From NCBI RefSeq assembly GCF_018398335.1, contig NZ_JAHBRX010000002.1, forward strand, positions 1,550,001-1,614,000: a stretch of 64,000 nt of DNA. Reading direction: 5' to 3'. Positions 26,799 to 38,037 of the stretch are shown piece after piece. This stretch comes from Chelatococcus sp. HY11 (GTDB lineage Bacteria; Pseudomonadota; Alphaproteobacteria; Rhizobiales; Beijerinckiaceae). The notes beneath the pieces were generated by a model. That model did no database searches and had not been told where the DNA came from. It worked only from the letters and a program-made list of their open reading frames with translations. Position numbers and translations under genes: made by a program. Positions within the stretch are counted from its first letter, which is position 1, and the number at the start of each line of letters is the position of its first letter.

Positions 26799-27473
26799 AT
26801 GAATAGCGTTGCTCCGTCCCGGCCATCGCGGATCAAGGGTGGTAAGAAGTCCGCGAGCTGGACGCAGGATCCCGAGGGAGTCAGGCAGGGTATCCTGGCC
26901 GTTGCTCGCGAGGAGTTCGTGGAATACGGGCTGAGCGGCGCGCGTGTCGATGAAATCGCAGCCAAGACTGTCACCAGCAAGAGGATGATCTATTACTATT
27001 TCGGCGACAAAGAGGGGCTCTACCAGGCCGTGCTCGAGGAGGCCTACGATCGTATTCGCAGATTCGAGCGCAGCCTCGACCTCGCCGCCTTGCCTCCGCT
27101 GGAGGCCATAGCGACTCTCGCGGGCTTTACGTTCGACTATCATGCCGACAATCCGGATTTTGTTCGCCTTGTCATGGTGGAAAATATTCATCATGCCCGG
27201 CATCTGAAGAACTCATCCAAGATCTGTGATCTCAACATGTCCGCAATCGAAATGATCCGCGAAATATACAATCGCGGATTGGCAAGTGGCATATTCCGCG
27301 AAGGACTTGATCCTATTGATATTCACCTGACCATAAGCGCACTCAGCTTTTATAATGTGTCAAACCGCGCGACAATCCAGGAAGTCTTCGGCCATGACAT
27401 GGCGGATCCTGCCGCGCGCGCGCGTCGACGGAACAGCGCGGTCGACACAGTCCTTCGTATGCTCTGCCGGTGA
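26799..27473 (+). CDS. TetR/AcrR family transcriptional regulator
   Basis: The 224-residue protein has a basic N-terminal tail, then a TetR helix-turn-helix (ARVDEIAAKTVTSKRMIYYYFGDKEGLYQAVLEEAY, about residues 45-80) and a helical C-terminal ligand domain. It is divergent from the transport/quinate row starting at 26594 and is its probable local regulator. The ligand would then be quinate, shikimate or a pathway intermediate (inference). Confidence 0.85.
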   Translation: MNSVAPSRPSRIKGGKKSASWTQDPEGVRQGILAVAREEFVEYGLSGARVDEIAAKTVTSKRMIYYYFGDKEGLYQAVLEEAYDRIRRFERSLDLAALPPLEAIATLAGFTFDYHADNPDFVRLVMVENIHHARHLKNSSKICDLNMSAIEMIREIYNRGLASGIFREGLDPIDIHLTISALSFYNVSNRATIQEVFGHDMADPAARARRRNSAVDTVLRMLCR

Positions 27474-27535
27474 TTGTCGCCCTGTAGGCGGAGGAGCCTG
27501 AGGCGCCACGGCCACGGCCTTTTACCAAGAGCCGC

Positions 27536-27979
27536 CTAACCCCGCGACACCAGGCCGGCGACTGCCTGTAGAGCAAGTTCGTAGCCAGCCGCGCCGAGAC
27601 CAATGATGACACCAGTCGCGGTGCGCGAAATGAGTGAGTTGTGGTAAATGCTTTCGCGGGTATGAATGTTTGATAGGTGTATTTCGATTTTTGGCTTATC
27701 AAATGTCTTGAGGGCGTCGAGCAATGCAATCGACGTGAATGTATAAGCAGCGGGATTTATCACAATCCCACAAGCTTTTCCGCGTGCTTCCTGGACGCTC
27801 TCGACAAGTTCGCCTTCGAAATTGGTTTGACGGAAATCGATCTGAAGGCCGAGTTTCGCGGCGGCTTTTTCGCAGCGTTCGCGGATATTCGCGAGCGTCG
27901 CTGTGCCATAGATCGCAGGCTCCCGTTCGCCCAGCAGGTTGAGGTTCGGTCCATTGAGGACATAGACGACATTGTTCAT
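27536..27979 (-). CDS. aroQ: Type II 3-dehydroquinate dehydratase, second copy
   Basis: The 147-residue protein from the ATG at 27979 (a TTG at 27994 would add five residues) has the full motif set: [56 protein letters not shown] and GLGAAGYELAL. It is clearly a paralogue of the 23096 gene, not a recent duplicate. It stands alone on its strand, divergent from the GntR/Liv cluster, so its role (biosynthetic or catabolic) is open. Confidence 0.9.
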   Translation of the reverse strand: MNNVVYVLNGPNLNLLGEREPAIYGTATLANIRERCEKAAAKLGLQIDFRQTNFEGELVESVQEARGKACGIVINPAAYTFTSIALLDALKTFDKPKIEIHLSNIHTRESIYHNSLISRTATGVIIGLGAAGYELALQAVAGLVSRG

Positions 27980-28540
27980 GACGTGCTTCGGCAAATGGTG
28001 TGTGGTCTGTGGGGCACCACAGGCGACCGATCTTCAGGGGCTTCCATTCTTAACGCGGTCGTGTCGCCGGGTGAGGAATACTTTCGCTAATCGCAGCTCA
28101 AGCGTGGACGTTTCCGCACGCAACTTCTGTGTATTGTTGAGCTGGCGGTTAAGATCGGCGCGTAAATGCCTCCTCCCTATACTGCAATTCCGGCGGTTCC
28201 GAGCATGTCCAATGCACGCCGGTTCGCCGGAAATGCTCCAGGTATTGTGCTGGCAGATCGTCTTCACGCGAAGTGGCATCCACATCGCTCGAAAACGCCA
28301 GCCCTCTACAGAGCACCCAAATAGTCAATCAGATGAACCAAGACAGGCGCGACACTGCGTAGACGCGCCGCAGTGTGACTAGTCGCTGTGGGTTTCTTCG
28401 TTGACCATAGGTTGGGGGCTCGCGCATATCAACAGATATAAGTAGAATCGTCAGTTATTTTTTATATTAGCATATGATAAATGGACTTGGCTTGCACGGG
28501 GCCACCGGTACGCCTTGAGCGGGAGTGATGGACCAAAGCC
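27980..28540. other. Intergenic region without recognised gene
   Basis: About 560 bases separate aroQ copy 2 from the GntR gene. No frame has recognisable family features. The right end (28420-28490) is AT-rich (AGATATAAG, then TTATTTTTTATATTAG) against the GC-rich surroundings and probably holds the gntR promoter. A short minus-strand frame around 28190-28330 may be a gene relic but was not identified. Confidence 0.45.
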
Positions 28541-29233
28541 ATGGCTGAAATGGTATCGGACATGTCGGGCGAGGATGGCGCGGTCGCTTCGGCCGGCGAG
28601 CAGGCCTATGCCCGTATTCGCGCTGATATCGTCTTTGGACGCCTGAAACCCGCGCAGCGCTTGACGCTTGAAAAATTGCGACCCGCCTATGGTGTCGGGA
28701 TCAGCACTTTACGGGAGATTTTGAGCCGGCTGACCCCGGAGGGGCTGGTCGTCGCGGAGGGGCAGCGGGGCTTTCAGGTCGCTCCATGTTCAGCGGAGGA
28801 TCTCAAGGAGATTGCAGCATTGCGGCTTCTTATCGAGAAGCATGCACTGGCGCGGTCGTTTCAAGCGGGGGACATGGAATGGGAGGGCAGGGTGGTTGCC
28901 GCTCATCACAAGCTCGCTCGCATGGAGGCCGCTCTTCTGGCCGGTGACGCATCCGGGACCGAGCAATGGAAGCGCTACGATTGGGAGTTCCACCAGGCGC
29001 TGGTGTCGGCTTGCGGTTCAAGGGCGCTTCTCGACATTCACTCCTGCATATACGATCGATATCTGCGCTATCAGATGGTTTTCGTGATCTTTCGCGGCGC
29101 CATCGCGACAGAGGAACACAAGGCGCTGCTCACCTGCGCGCTCAGTCGTAACATCGAGGAGGCGCAGCGCGTGTTCGAAAGGCATGTGCAAGGCTGCCTG
29201 GATTTCGCTTTTCAGAACAGATTGATCACCTGA
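28541..29233 (+). CDS. GntR family regulator, FCD type
   Basis: The 230-residue protein has an N-terminal winged helix (IRADIVFGRLKPAQRLTLEKLRPAYGVGISTLREILSRLTPEGLVVAE, about residues 28-80) and an FCD-type helical effector domain. It precedes the Liv-type importer genes on the same strand and probably controls them in response to a carboxylic-acid ligand; the link is by position only. Confidence 0.85.
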   Translation: MAEMVSDMSGEDGAVASAGEQAYARIRADIVFGRLKPAQRLTLEKLRPAYGVGISTLREILSRLTPEGLVVAEGQRGFQVAPCSAEDLKEIAALRLLIEKHALARSFQAGDMEWEGRVVAAHHKLARMEAALLAGDASGTEQWKRYDWEFHQALVSACGSRALLDIHSCIYDRYLRYQMVFVIFRGAIATEEHKALLTCALSRNIEEAQRVFERHVQGCLDFAFQNRLIT

Positions 29234-29501
29234 GTCTCATGTCCGGCTTGTCCCGGCGCCAGAGGCGGGTGAATGGCGATGCTCCATTGGCAGGCGGGTC
29301 GGTTCGCGCGCGCTTTTGGGGGCGACGTGCCTCAGCTGATCGCGCGATAAGATATAACTCCCAAGCTATAGATCATCGCCACTTTTTCATTTCCTCCCGG
29401 CAAGGGGATTTGCAAAATGTCAGGCGGGGCAATCGCACCAAGCGGTGTCCCAACGCTGTCCGATTGAGGGTATGCTTCTGACAGCTTTGGGGAGGACTGA
29501 G

Positions 29502-30668
29502 ATGAAAAAGCTGGCCTTACTTACGCTGGCGCTCGCCATGAGCAGTGGCGTGGCCGTCGCCGATACCATCAAGATTGGGGTGGTTGGCCCTTTCTCGGGG
29601 CCGGCAGCACTGCAGGGGCGCAACTTCCAGGCGGGGATTGATGCCTGGCTCGCGCTCCATGGGAACAAGATCGGCAACAATACCATCGAGATCGTCTACC
29701 GTGATCTGCCCGCCGCGGATCCGGCCAAGTCCGCCGCCGTGACGCGCGATCTCATTGTTGGCGAGGGCGTGCAATATCTCGCGGGTTACTATTACACGCC
29801 CGATGCCATGGCCGCAGCTCCGATCCTGGTCGAAGGCAATGTGCCTATGGTCGTGTTCAATGCGGCCACCTCGGCGATCATGAACGCCAGCCCCTATGTG
29901 GTGCGTACGTCCTTCACGACGTGGCAGACGTCAACGCCGATGGCGAGCGTCGCGCGTGAGCGCGGCATCAAGAAGGCTATCACGGTGGTGACTGACTACG
30001 GCCCCGGCGTGGACGCGGAATCGGCCTTTGTCAAAGGCTTCAAGGATGCGGGCGGCGAGATCGTGGCCTCGGTGCGCATGCCGATGAACACCAATGACTT
30101 TAGCCCGATCATGCAGCGCATCAAGGATTCGGGGGCGGAGGCCGTCTTCGCCTTTCTGCCTTCCGGGCCTGCGACCCTCGGTTTCATGAAGTCCTTCGCC
30201 GAGAATGGGCTCAGGAAAGCGGGCGTCACCTTGCTGGCGCCGGGGGATCTCACGCAGGAGTCGGATCTGCCTGCGCTGCGTGACAGCGCCTTGGGAACCT
30301 TGACGACGTTTCACTATGCGGTGAGCCACGATTCGCAGGAGAATAAAGCCTTCGTCGAGGCGGCCTCGAAGGCCATTGGCGATCCGGCAAACCTGAGCTT
30401 CCCCGCCGTGGGCGCCTACGATGGTATGTATGTCATCTCGAAGATGATCGAGGCGACCGGCGGCAAGCAGGACGCCAAGGCTGCGGTCGAGGCCGTGAAG
30501 GGTCTGTCTTGGACGAGCCCTCGCGGGCCGGTGACGATCAATCCGCAAAACCGTCATATCACACAGAACATCTATCTTCGCGAAGTCGCCGAAGACAACG
30601 GTAAATACATCAATAAGGAAATCCGGACTTTCGAAAAGCAGGGGGATCCCGGCTGGAAGGCGCCATGA
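29502..30668 (+). CDS. Branched-chain amino-acid-type ABC transporter binding protein
   Basis: The protein has 388 residues from the ATG at 29502, which follows GGGGAGGA. The signal peptide MKKLALLTLALAMSSGVAVA is followed by a Peripla_BP_6 domain (IKIGVVGPFSGPAALQGRNFQAGIDAW, TPDAMAAAPILVEGNVPMVVFNAATSAI, VTDYGPGVDAESAF). Family members bind branched amino acids, urea or aromatic acids. The neighbouring pobA and pca genes make an aromatic acid a reasonable candidate. Confidence 0.88.
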   Translation: MKKLALLTLALAMSSGVAVADTIKIGVVGPFSGPAALQGRNFQAGIDAWLALHGNKIGNNTIEIVYRDLPAADPAKSAAVTRDLIVGEGVQYLAGYYYTPDAMAAAPILVEGNVPMVVFNAATSAIMNASPYVVRTSFTTWQTSTPMASVARERGIKKAITVVTDYGPGVDAESAFVKGFKDAGGEIVASVRMPMNTNDFSPIMQRIKDSGAEAVFAFLPSGPATLGFMKSFAENGLRKAGVTLLAPGDLTQESDLPALRDSALGTLTTFHYAVSHDSQENKAFVEAASKAIGDPANLSFPAVGAYDGMYVISKMIEATGGKQDAKAAVEAVKGLSWTSPRGPVTINPQNRHITQNIYLREVAEDNGKYINKEIRTFEKQGDPGWKAP

Positions 30669-30715
30669 CCAGCGAAGCCTGATAGGCGTCGTCCATATGT
30701 GGAAGCTGAGGTGCG

Positions 30716-31579
30716 ATGCAAACAATTCTCTCCATCGCGGTTGATGCCTTCGCCTATGGTATGGTGCTCTTTGTCATTTCCATCGGTCTCAGTGTGACGA
30801 TGGGGTTGATGAAGGTCGTTAATCTCGCCCATGGCGCTTTCGCGATGATGGGAGGCTATTTAGCGGCCTTCGCGACCCATCAGCTCGGCGTGCCCTATGG
30901 CGTCGCCATCGTTGTCGCGGTGGCCGGCACGGTGCTGGCCGCCGTTCCCCTGGAGCGATGGCTCTATCGCCGCATTTATGGTGCGCCTGAACTCACCCAG
31001 GTACTCATGACCATCGGCGTCACCTTCGTGATCATTGGTGTCGCCAACTATGTGATGGGACCTTCGCTCAAGACGATACCTCTGCCGGCGGCGTTGGAAG
31101 GGCCTGTCGATATCGGCTTCCGGTCGATCGCGGCGCACAAGCTCTTCGCCGTGGCGACGGGACTTATCGTCGCCGGCGCGCTGTGGGTTCTGATCGAGCG
31201 GACGGCATTTGGCGTGAAACTGCGCGCTTCCGTTGACAATGCGGCGATGGCAGGGGCGCTCGGGGTGCGTACGAAAATCGTTTACGCGGTCAGCTTCGCG
31301 GCAGCGGTGGGTCTCGCCGCCCTCGGCGGCGTTGTCGGGGCTCAATTGCTGCCCATCGAGCCCCACTATGCCTTGCGCTACATGGTGACGTTTCTTGTCG
31401 TGGTGTCCGTGGGCGGCGCGGGCTCGATTCCCGGAGCCTTGCTGGCCTGCCTGCTGCTGGGGGCTGTGGAAACGACAGGACGCTATCTGATGCCGGAGTT
31501 TGGAGAGTTTTTCTTTTATCTCGCCGTCATCGCGATTGTCTGCCTCTTTCCCCACGGCTTGCTGGGGCGCGCGGGATGA
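30716..31579 (+). CDS. Liv-type ABC transporter permease (LivH-like)
   Basis: The 287-residue membrane protein has the LivH pattern: GLSVTMGLMKVVNLAHGAFAMMGGYLA near the N-terminus and a conserved GVRTKIVYAVSFAAAVGLAALGGVV segment near the C-terminus. GAGGTG precedes the ATG. It overlaps the livM-like gene by four bases. It is part of the five-gene importer 29502-34035. Confidence 0.9.
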   Translation: MQTILSIAVDAFAYGMVLFVISIGLSVTMGLMKVVNLAHGAFAMMGGYLAAFATHQLGVPYGVAIVVAVAGTVLAAVPLERWLYRRIYGAPELTQVLMTIGVTFVIIGVANYVMGPSLKTIPLPAALEGPVDIGFRSIAAHKLFAVATGLIVAGALWVLIERTAFGVKLRASVDNAAMAGALGVRTKIVYAVSFAAAVGLAALGGVVGAQLLPIEPHYALRYMVTFLVVVSVGGAGSIPGALLACLLLGAVETTGRYLMPEFGEFFFYLAVIAIVCLFPHGLLGRAG

Positions 31580-32586
31580 CGGACGCTGTCCTTAAGGCGC
31601 GGAGCGTCGCCGGTCCCGCGCGGGCGCGCCGCAGTGCGGCCGTCGATGCGGTGGCGGTACTGTTTATCGTCGCCGCTGCTGCCTTTCTCTACTTTTTCTT
31701 TCCCGGCAGTCTTGCGTTGTTCACGCGTATGATCGCGATCATGCTGCTGGCGCTATCGTTGGATCTCGTCACGGGTTTCGCTGGCATCGCCACTCTTGGG
31801 CACGCGGCTTTATTCGGGGCGGGCGCCTATGCGGCTGGCATTCTGGCCTCCAAATTCGGATTGACAGACCCCTTCGCCATGCTCGGCATCGGCGCCGTTG
31901 CGGGAGCGCTGGCCGGTACGGTGTCGAGCCTTGTCATTCTGCGCGGCCGTGGCCTTGGCCAGCTGGTTCTTTCGATCGCCATCGTCCAGCTGGCCCATGA
32001 GGCGGCCAACAAGCTGTCGGCGTGGACGGGCGGGAGCGACGGTCTTTCCGGCATCGTTCCGGCGCCAGTATTCGGCCTTTTCCGGTTCGATCTGTGGGGA
32101 CGAACCGCTTTCATCCTCGCGGTCGCGATCCTCTTGGTGGCGTTTGTCGTGCTGCGCGTGATCGTGCGTTCGCCCTTCGGGATGCTGTGCCGGGGCATCA
32201 AGCAGGATCCGATCCGCGTCAGCGCGATGGGAGCGCCGGTCTATGGAACACTCGTCAAGCTCTACGCGATCGCCGGTGCGGTCGCCGGGTTGGGTGGGGC
32301 CTTGTCGGCCATTGCCACGAAGGTCGTGGGCTTGGACAGCCTCTCCTTCACGCTCTCCGCCGAGGCCCTTGTCATGCTGGTCCTTGGCGGCGTTGGGAAG
32401 CTGTTTGGAGCCTTGCTCGGTACGTTCGTATTCATCTGGTTCGAACACCTCGTTTCGGCGATCAACCCTTTCCATTGGCTGACCATCGTCGGGGCGATGC
32501 TGATCGCTGTCGTGCTTTTCGAACCCAAAGGATTGACGGGCGCATTGGAGGCGCTCTGGAAGCGGGCGCGCGGAGGTGAGGGATGA
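31576..32586 (+). CDS. Liv-type ABC transporter permease (LivM-like)
   Basis: The 336-residue membrane protein has LivM signatures LDLVTGFAGIATLGHAALFGAGAYAAGI and the C-terminal block GMLCRGIKQDPIRVSAMGAPV followed by LVMLVLGGVGKLFGALLG. It overlaps both neighbours by four bases, so translation is probably coupled through the operon. Confidence 0.9.
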   Translation: MTDAVLKARSVAGPARARRSAAVDAVAVLFIVAAAAFLYFFFPGSLALFTRMIAIMLLALSLDLVTGFAGIATLGHAALFGAGAYAAGILASKFGLTDPFAMLGIGAVAGALAGTVSSLVILRGRGLGQLVLSIAIVQLAHEAANKLSAWTGGSDGLSGIVPAPVFGLFRFDLWGRTAFILAVAILLVAFVVLRVIVRSPFGMLCRGIKQDPIRVSAMGAPVYGTLVKLYAIAGAVAGLGGALSAIATKVVGLDSLSFTLSAEALVMLVLGGVGKLFGALLGTFVFIWFEHLVSAINPFHWLTIVGAMLIAVVLFEPKGLTGALEALWKRARGGEG

Positions 32587-33344
32587 GCCTTCTCAAGGTG
32601 CGCCAGCTCAGCAAACGCTTCGGGGGGCTGACTGTCACGCGTGACGTGTCGATCACCCTTGAGAAAGGCGACCGGGTCGCGTTGATAGGTCCAAACGGCG
32701 CGGGCAAGACAACTTTCGTCAACCTTGTGACGGGACATGTCCGCCCCGACGCCGGGAGTGTCCTCCTGGATGGCGAGGACGTGACGCGCTGGTCGCCGAC
32801 CCGGCGTGTCAAAGGGGGCCTCGTCCGCAGCTTTCAGGTGACGCGCCTCTTCTCGGAGATGACACCCGAGGAGCATGTGGCGCTCGCCCTGCTCCAGCGA
32901 CTTGGACGATCGGGGCGTCTGTTCACCGATTTCCGCACCATGCCGGATGTCGTTCGCGAAGCCGAGGAGATCCTGGTGCTCTTCAACTTGAACGGGATAG
33001 CGCGGGTTCCGGTCGGGGCGATTGCCTATGGGCAGCAGCGGCTGCTTGAAGTTGCGCTCGTCATGGCGTTGCGGCCCAAGGTGCTGCTGCTCGACGAGCC
33101 GGCGGCGGGCGTTCCCAGCGCGGATATCGTCCTGATCGAGCGGGCGCTTGCGCAACTGCCCGCTGACCTCGCGGTCCTGATGATCGACCACGACATGGAT
33201 TTTGTCTTTCGCTTCGCCCGCAAGGTGATCGTGATGGCGGCGGGCGGCGTCATCTTCGATGGCACGCCGGAAGCTGTGGCCAGCGATGCCGCCGTGCGCC
33301 AGGCTTACCTCGGGAGCTATGCTGATGACCGCAGCGTCGCTTGA
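32583..33344 (+). CDS. Liv-type ABC transporter ATP-binding protein (LivG-like)
   Basis: The 253-residue ATPase has Walker A GPNGAGKTT, Walker B VLLLDEPAAGV and H-loop MIDHDMDFVF. The signature segment reads IAYGQQRLLEVALVMAL, the degenerate form usual in LivG (xYGxQR instead of LSGGQ). It is one of two ATPases of the importer. Confidence 0.9.
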   Translation: MSLLKVRQLSKRFGGLTVTRDVSITLEKGDRVALIGPNGAGKTTFVNLVTGHVRPDAGSVLLDGEDVTRWSPTRRVKGGLVRSFQVTRLFSEMTPEEHVALALLQRLGRSGRLFTDFRTMPDVVREAEEILVLFNLNGIARVPVGAIAYGQQRLLEVALVMALRPKVLLLDEPAAGVPSADIVLIERALAQLPADLAVLMIDHDMDFVFRFARKVIVMAAGGVIFDGTPEAVASDAAVRQAYLGSYADDRSVA

Positions 33345-34035
33345 CGTCGAGGGCCTGAGCGCGGGTTACGGGCCGACGCGCATCCTGGAAAACGTGACCT
33401 TCCACGTTCCCGCGGGAGGACGTTTGGCTGTCCTTGGTCGCAATGGGGTCGGCAAGACGACGCTTTTCGCCTCGATCGCAGGGCAGACAAAGCGCTATGC
33501 CGGACGTGTCATGATAGATACGCTCGATCTGACGTCATTGGATGGCGCGGCACGGGCGATCGGCGGTCTCGGTTATGTGCCGCAGAACCGGTCGATCTTC
33601 CCGTCCCTGACGGTTGAAGAGAATCTGCAGGTCGGCCTCAAACGACGTCCCAAATCCGCAATAGAGGAAAGTTACGCGATGTTTCCCCGCCTTAAGGAGC
33701 GGCGGAACAATTTGGGCTCGCAACTAAGCGGAGGCGAGCAGCAGATGCTGGCGACGGCGCGAACCATCCTCGGGAAGCCAGCAGTGCTGCTCCTGGATGA
33801 GCCATTGGAAGGGCTGGCGCCCATCATCTGTGATGAGCTCATGGCGGCCCTGACAGCACTGGCTGCGACCAGGACAATGACAATCCTGCTGGTCGAGCAG
33901 AGGATCAAGGCGGCGCTCGATTTCGCCGACGACGTCATTATTCTCGAACGTGGCCGTATCGTCTGGCAAGGAGCGCCCGGGACGCTCGCCACCGAGCCGG
34001 GGCTCGTGGAGCGTCTCCTCGGCGTCGGGCCTTGA
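33325..34035 (+). CDS. Liv-type ABC transporter ATP-binding protein (LivF-like)
   Basis: The protein has 236 residues from the ATG at 33325, eight bases after GGGAG; the gene overlaps livG by 20 bases. It has Walker A GRNGVGKTT, Q-loop VPQNRSIFPSLTVEENL, signature LSGGEQQMLATARTIL, Walker B VLLLDEPLEGLAP and H-loop LLVEQ. It ends 31 bases before the convergent pobA. Confidence 0.9.
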   Translation: MTAASLDVEGLSAGYGPTRILENVTFHVPAGGRLAVLGRNGVGKTTLFASIAGQTKRYAGRVMIDTLDLTSLDGAARAIGGLGYVPQNRSIFPSLTVEENLQVGLKRRPKSAIEESYAMFPRLKERRNNLGSQLSGGEQQMLATARTILGKPAVLLLDEPLEGLAPIICDELMAALTALAATRTMTILLVEQRIKAALDFADDVIILERGRIVWQGAPGTLATEPGLVERLLGVGP

Positions 34036-34066
34036 AGGCCGTTGCGCGGGACAGGAGGGCGGAGGA

Positions 34067-36167
<2,101 letters not shown>

Positions 36168-36171
<4 letters not shown>

Positions 36172-37094
36172 TCGCGCAGCTTCGATGCGGCGTCACGCAC
36201 AGCCCCCATGAGCGCCATGGCCGAGAGCGAGAGAGTTGTATCGGTGCGGGTGGTGAGCCCCACGGGGCCTGTGGTTTCCATGGTATCGACAGGCAGGGCG
36301 ACGAGCAGCCGCTCTGCCATGTCATTGGCGACCACGCCTTCGGAGATAATCCATATGGCGTCGGTCTGCCGCGTATAGGCGCGGCCGAAGGCGTTGGAGA
36401 CCGTTTCGACATTGGCCTTGAGATCGGCGATGCCGTTGGCCATCAGCATACGGTCTACGAAGGGTCGGATCACCGAGTCAGGTGTCGGCATGAGGGTCTG
36501 GTAGTTCTCGATCATGGCGAGGTCGAATTCGCGCTCAAGAAGCAAGGGATGGCCAGGCCTGACGACCATGACGACCCGTTCGGAATAGAGATGCTCGAAG
36601 GCAAATCCGAGCATTGCGTCCGGTTCAGCCATCCTGCCGATGACAAGATCGACGTCGCCAGTCCGCAGGAGAGACAGGAGATGGCCGTTGGGCCCGGTTA
36701 TAATACGGGCGCGCGCGCCAGGGCCTTGGGATGAGAACGCTTCGACGGCCGCCGGAAGGATGCGCGCGGAGACCGTGGGCAGGGCACCGATTTTGACGGT
36801 TGTGACGGCGCTGGTTTGCCGCGCCGCCTCGATGCCATGGCGCAACGCAGCCAGACTCGTCCCGGCGTAGCGATAGAAAACCTCACCCAGGGGCGTCAGT
36901 GCGAGCATGCGTCGGCTGCGATCAAAAAGCGTCGCGCCGACAAGATCCTCCAATTCCTGGATGGTCTTTGAGACTGCGGGCTGGCTGATGTTAAGCGCGT
37001 CGGCCGCTTTGACGACGCTGCCGAGGCGCGCCACCTCCATAAAGCACGAGATGTGGCGAAGCTTGATGCGCGGATCGATCATGGGACGAGACAT
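36168..37094 (-). CDS. pcaQ: LysR-type regulator of the protocatechuate operon
   Basis: The protein has about 308 residues from the ATG at 37094, six bases after AGAGG. The LysR helix-turn-helix reads FMEVARLGSVVKAADALNISQPAVSKTIQELEDLVGATLFDRS, followed by the effector domain. Sequence style and divergence from pcaDCHGB identify it as PcaQ, which activates the pca genes with 3-oxoadipate-pathway intermediates as inducers in rhizobia. It is tail-to-tail with pobR, with stops overlapping at 36168-36171. Confidence 0.9.
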
Positions 37095-37158
37095 CTTCGA
37101 CCTCTGGTTATGGATCGTGGCGGAGATCGATGGCTGCGTCGATCGCAGACCTCGTCCC

Positions 37159-37174
37159 ATAAGCCATAGGTTAT
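37159..37174. promoter_or_regulatory. PcaQ-box-like operator
   Basis: ATAAGC-CATA-GGTTAT lies between pcaQ and pcaD. It is an inverted repeat with one mismatch and matches the PcaQ site described in rhizobia (ATAACC-N4-GGTTAA) closely. It is placed 69 bases before the pcaD start, suitable for LysR activation of pcaDCHGB. Confidence 0.7.
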
Positions 37175-37242
37175 AGAGGCGCGTGAAGTAATCATTTTAC
37201 TCGCGCCCCCTCCGCATCTTAAATCGCTCCAAAGAGGCGAGC

Positions 37243-38037
37243 ATGGCGTTTGCACAGATCAACGACATTCTGGTGCACTATGGAGACTACGGGCGTCGGA
37301 AGGCACCGGTTCTGGTTCTGGTGAATTCGCTGGGCACCGACGCGCGTATCTGGGAGGCGGTCACGGCTCGGCTGCAAGATCGCTACCGGATAATTGTCTA
37401 CGACAAGCGTGGGCACGGACTGAGCGACGCACCCGAGAGGGACTATTCGCTCGACGACCATATCGGTGATCTCTCCGGACTGCTTGACCATCTTGGGGTC
37501 GAGCGATTTACGCTGGCCGGGGTCTCGGTCGGCGGCCTCATCGCCCAGGGCATGGCCCTGCGGCACCCGTATCGGATCACGGGTGTCGTTTTATGCGACA
37601 CCGCGGCCAGGATCGGCGCGGAAGCCATGTGGAACGAGCGGATAACGCTGGTGCGAAGCGGCGGCATGCAGGCACTCGGTGATGCCGTGATGATGCGCTG
37701 GTTCACGGAGAGATATCGTCAGGAGCGGCCTGTCGAGATCGCGGGCTGGCGCAACATGTTCCTCCGGACGCCGGCGGCGGGCTACGCGGGAACATGCGCC
37801 ACGCTCCGTGATACTGACCTGCGTGAGCAGGTCGGGTCGATCGCTGTTCCGACATTGATGCTGGTTGGCGCGGACGATGTCTCGACCCCGGCTGAACTCG
37901 TGCGTGACACGGCCGCGCTCATTCCCGGCGCACGCTTTTCCGTCATTGAGAACGCCGGCCATATACCCGCGATCGAGCAGCCGCGCGTTCTGGCGGAGCA
38001 CATCAGCACCTTCCTCAATGAGGCCCACCATGGCTGA
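37243..38037 (+). CDS. pcaD: 3-oxoadipate enol-lactonase
   Basis: The 264-residue alpha/beta hydrolase has the nucleophile elbow LAGVSVGGLIAQGMAL (Ser), an acid residue near VGADDVSTP and the His in NAGHIPAIEQP. It hydrolyses 3-oxoadipate enol-lactone to 3-oxoadipate. It is the first gene of the pca operon under the PcaQ box and overlaps pcaC by eight bases. Confidence 0.92.
   Translation: MAFAQINDILVHYGDYGRRKAPVLVLVNSLGTDARIWEAVTARLQDRYRIIVYDKRGHGLSDAPERDYSLDDHIGDLSGLLDHLGVERFTLAGVSVGGLIAQGMALRHPYRITGVVLCDTAARIGAEAMWNERITLVRSGGMQALGDAVMMRWFTERYRQERPVEIAGWRNMFLRTPAAGYAGTCATLRDTDLREQVGSIAVPTLMLVGADDVSTPAELVRDTAALIPGARFSVIENAGHIPAIEQPRVLAEHISTFLNEAHHG

Noticed and set aside
28434-29357. AGATATAA occurring before gntR (28434) and again before the Liv binding-protein gene (about 29349)
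   Set aside because: An 8-base match in AT-rich intergenic DNA without symmetry is too weak to call an operator.
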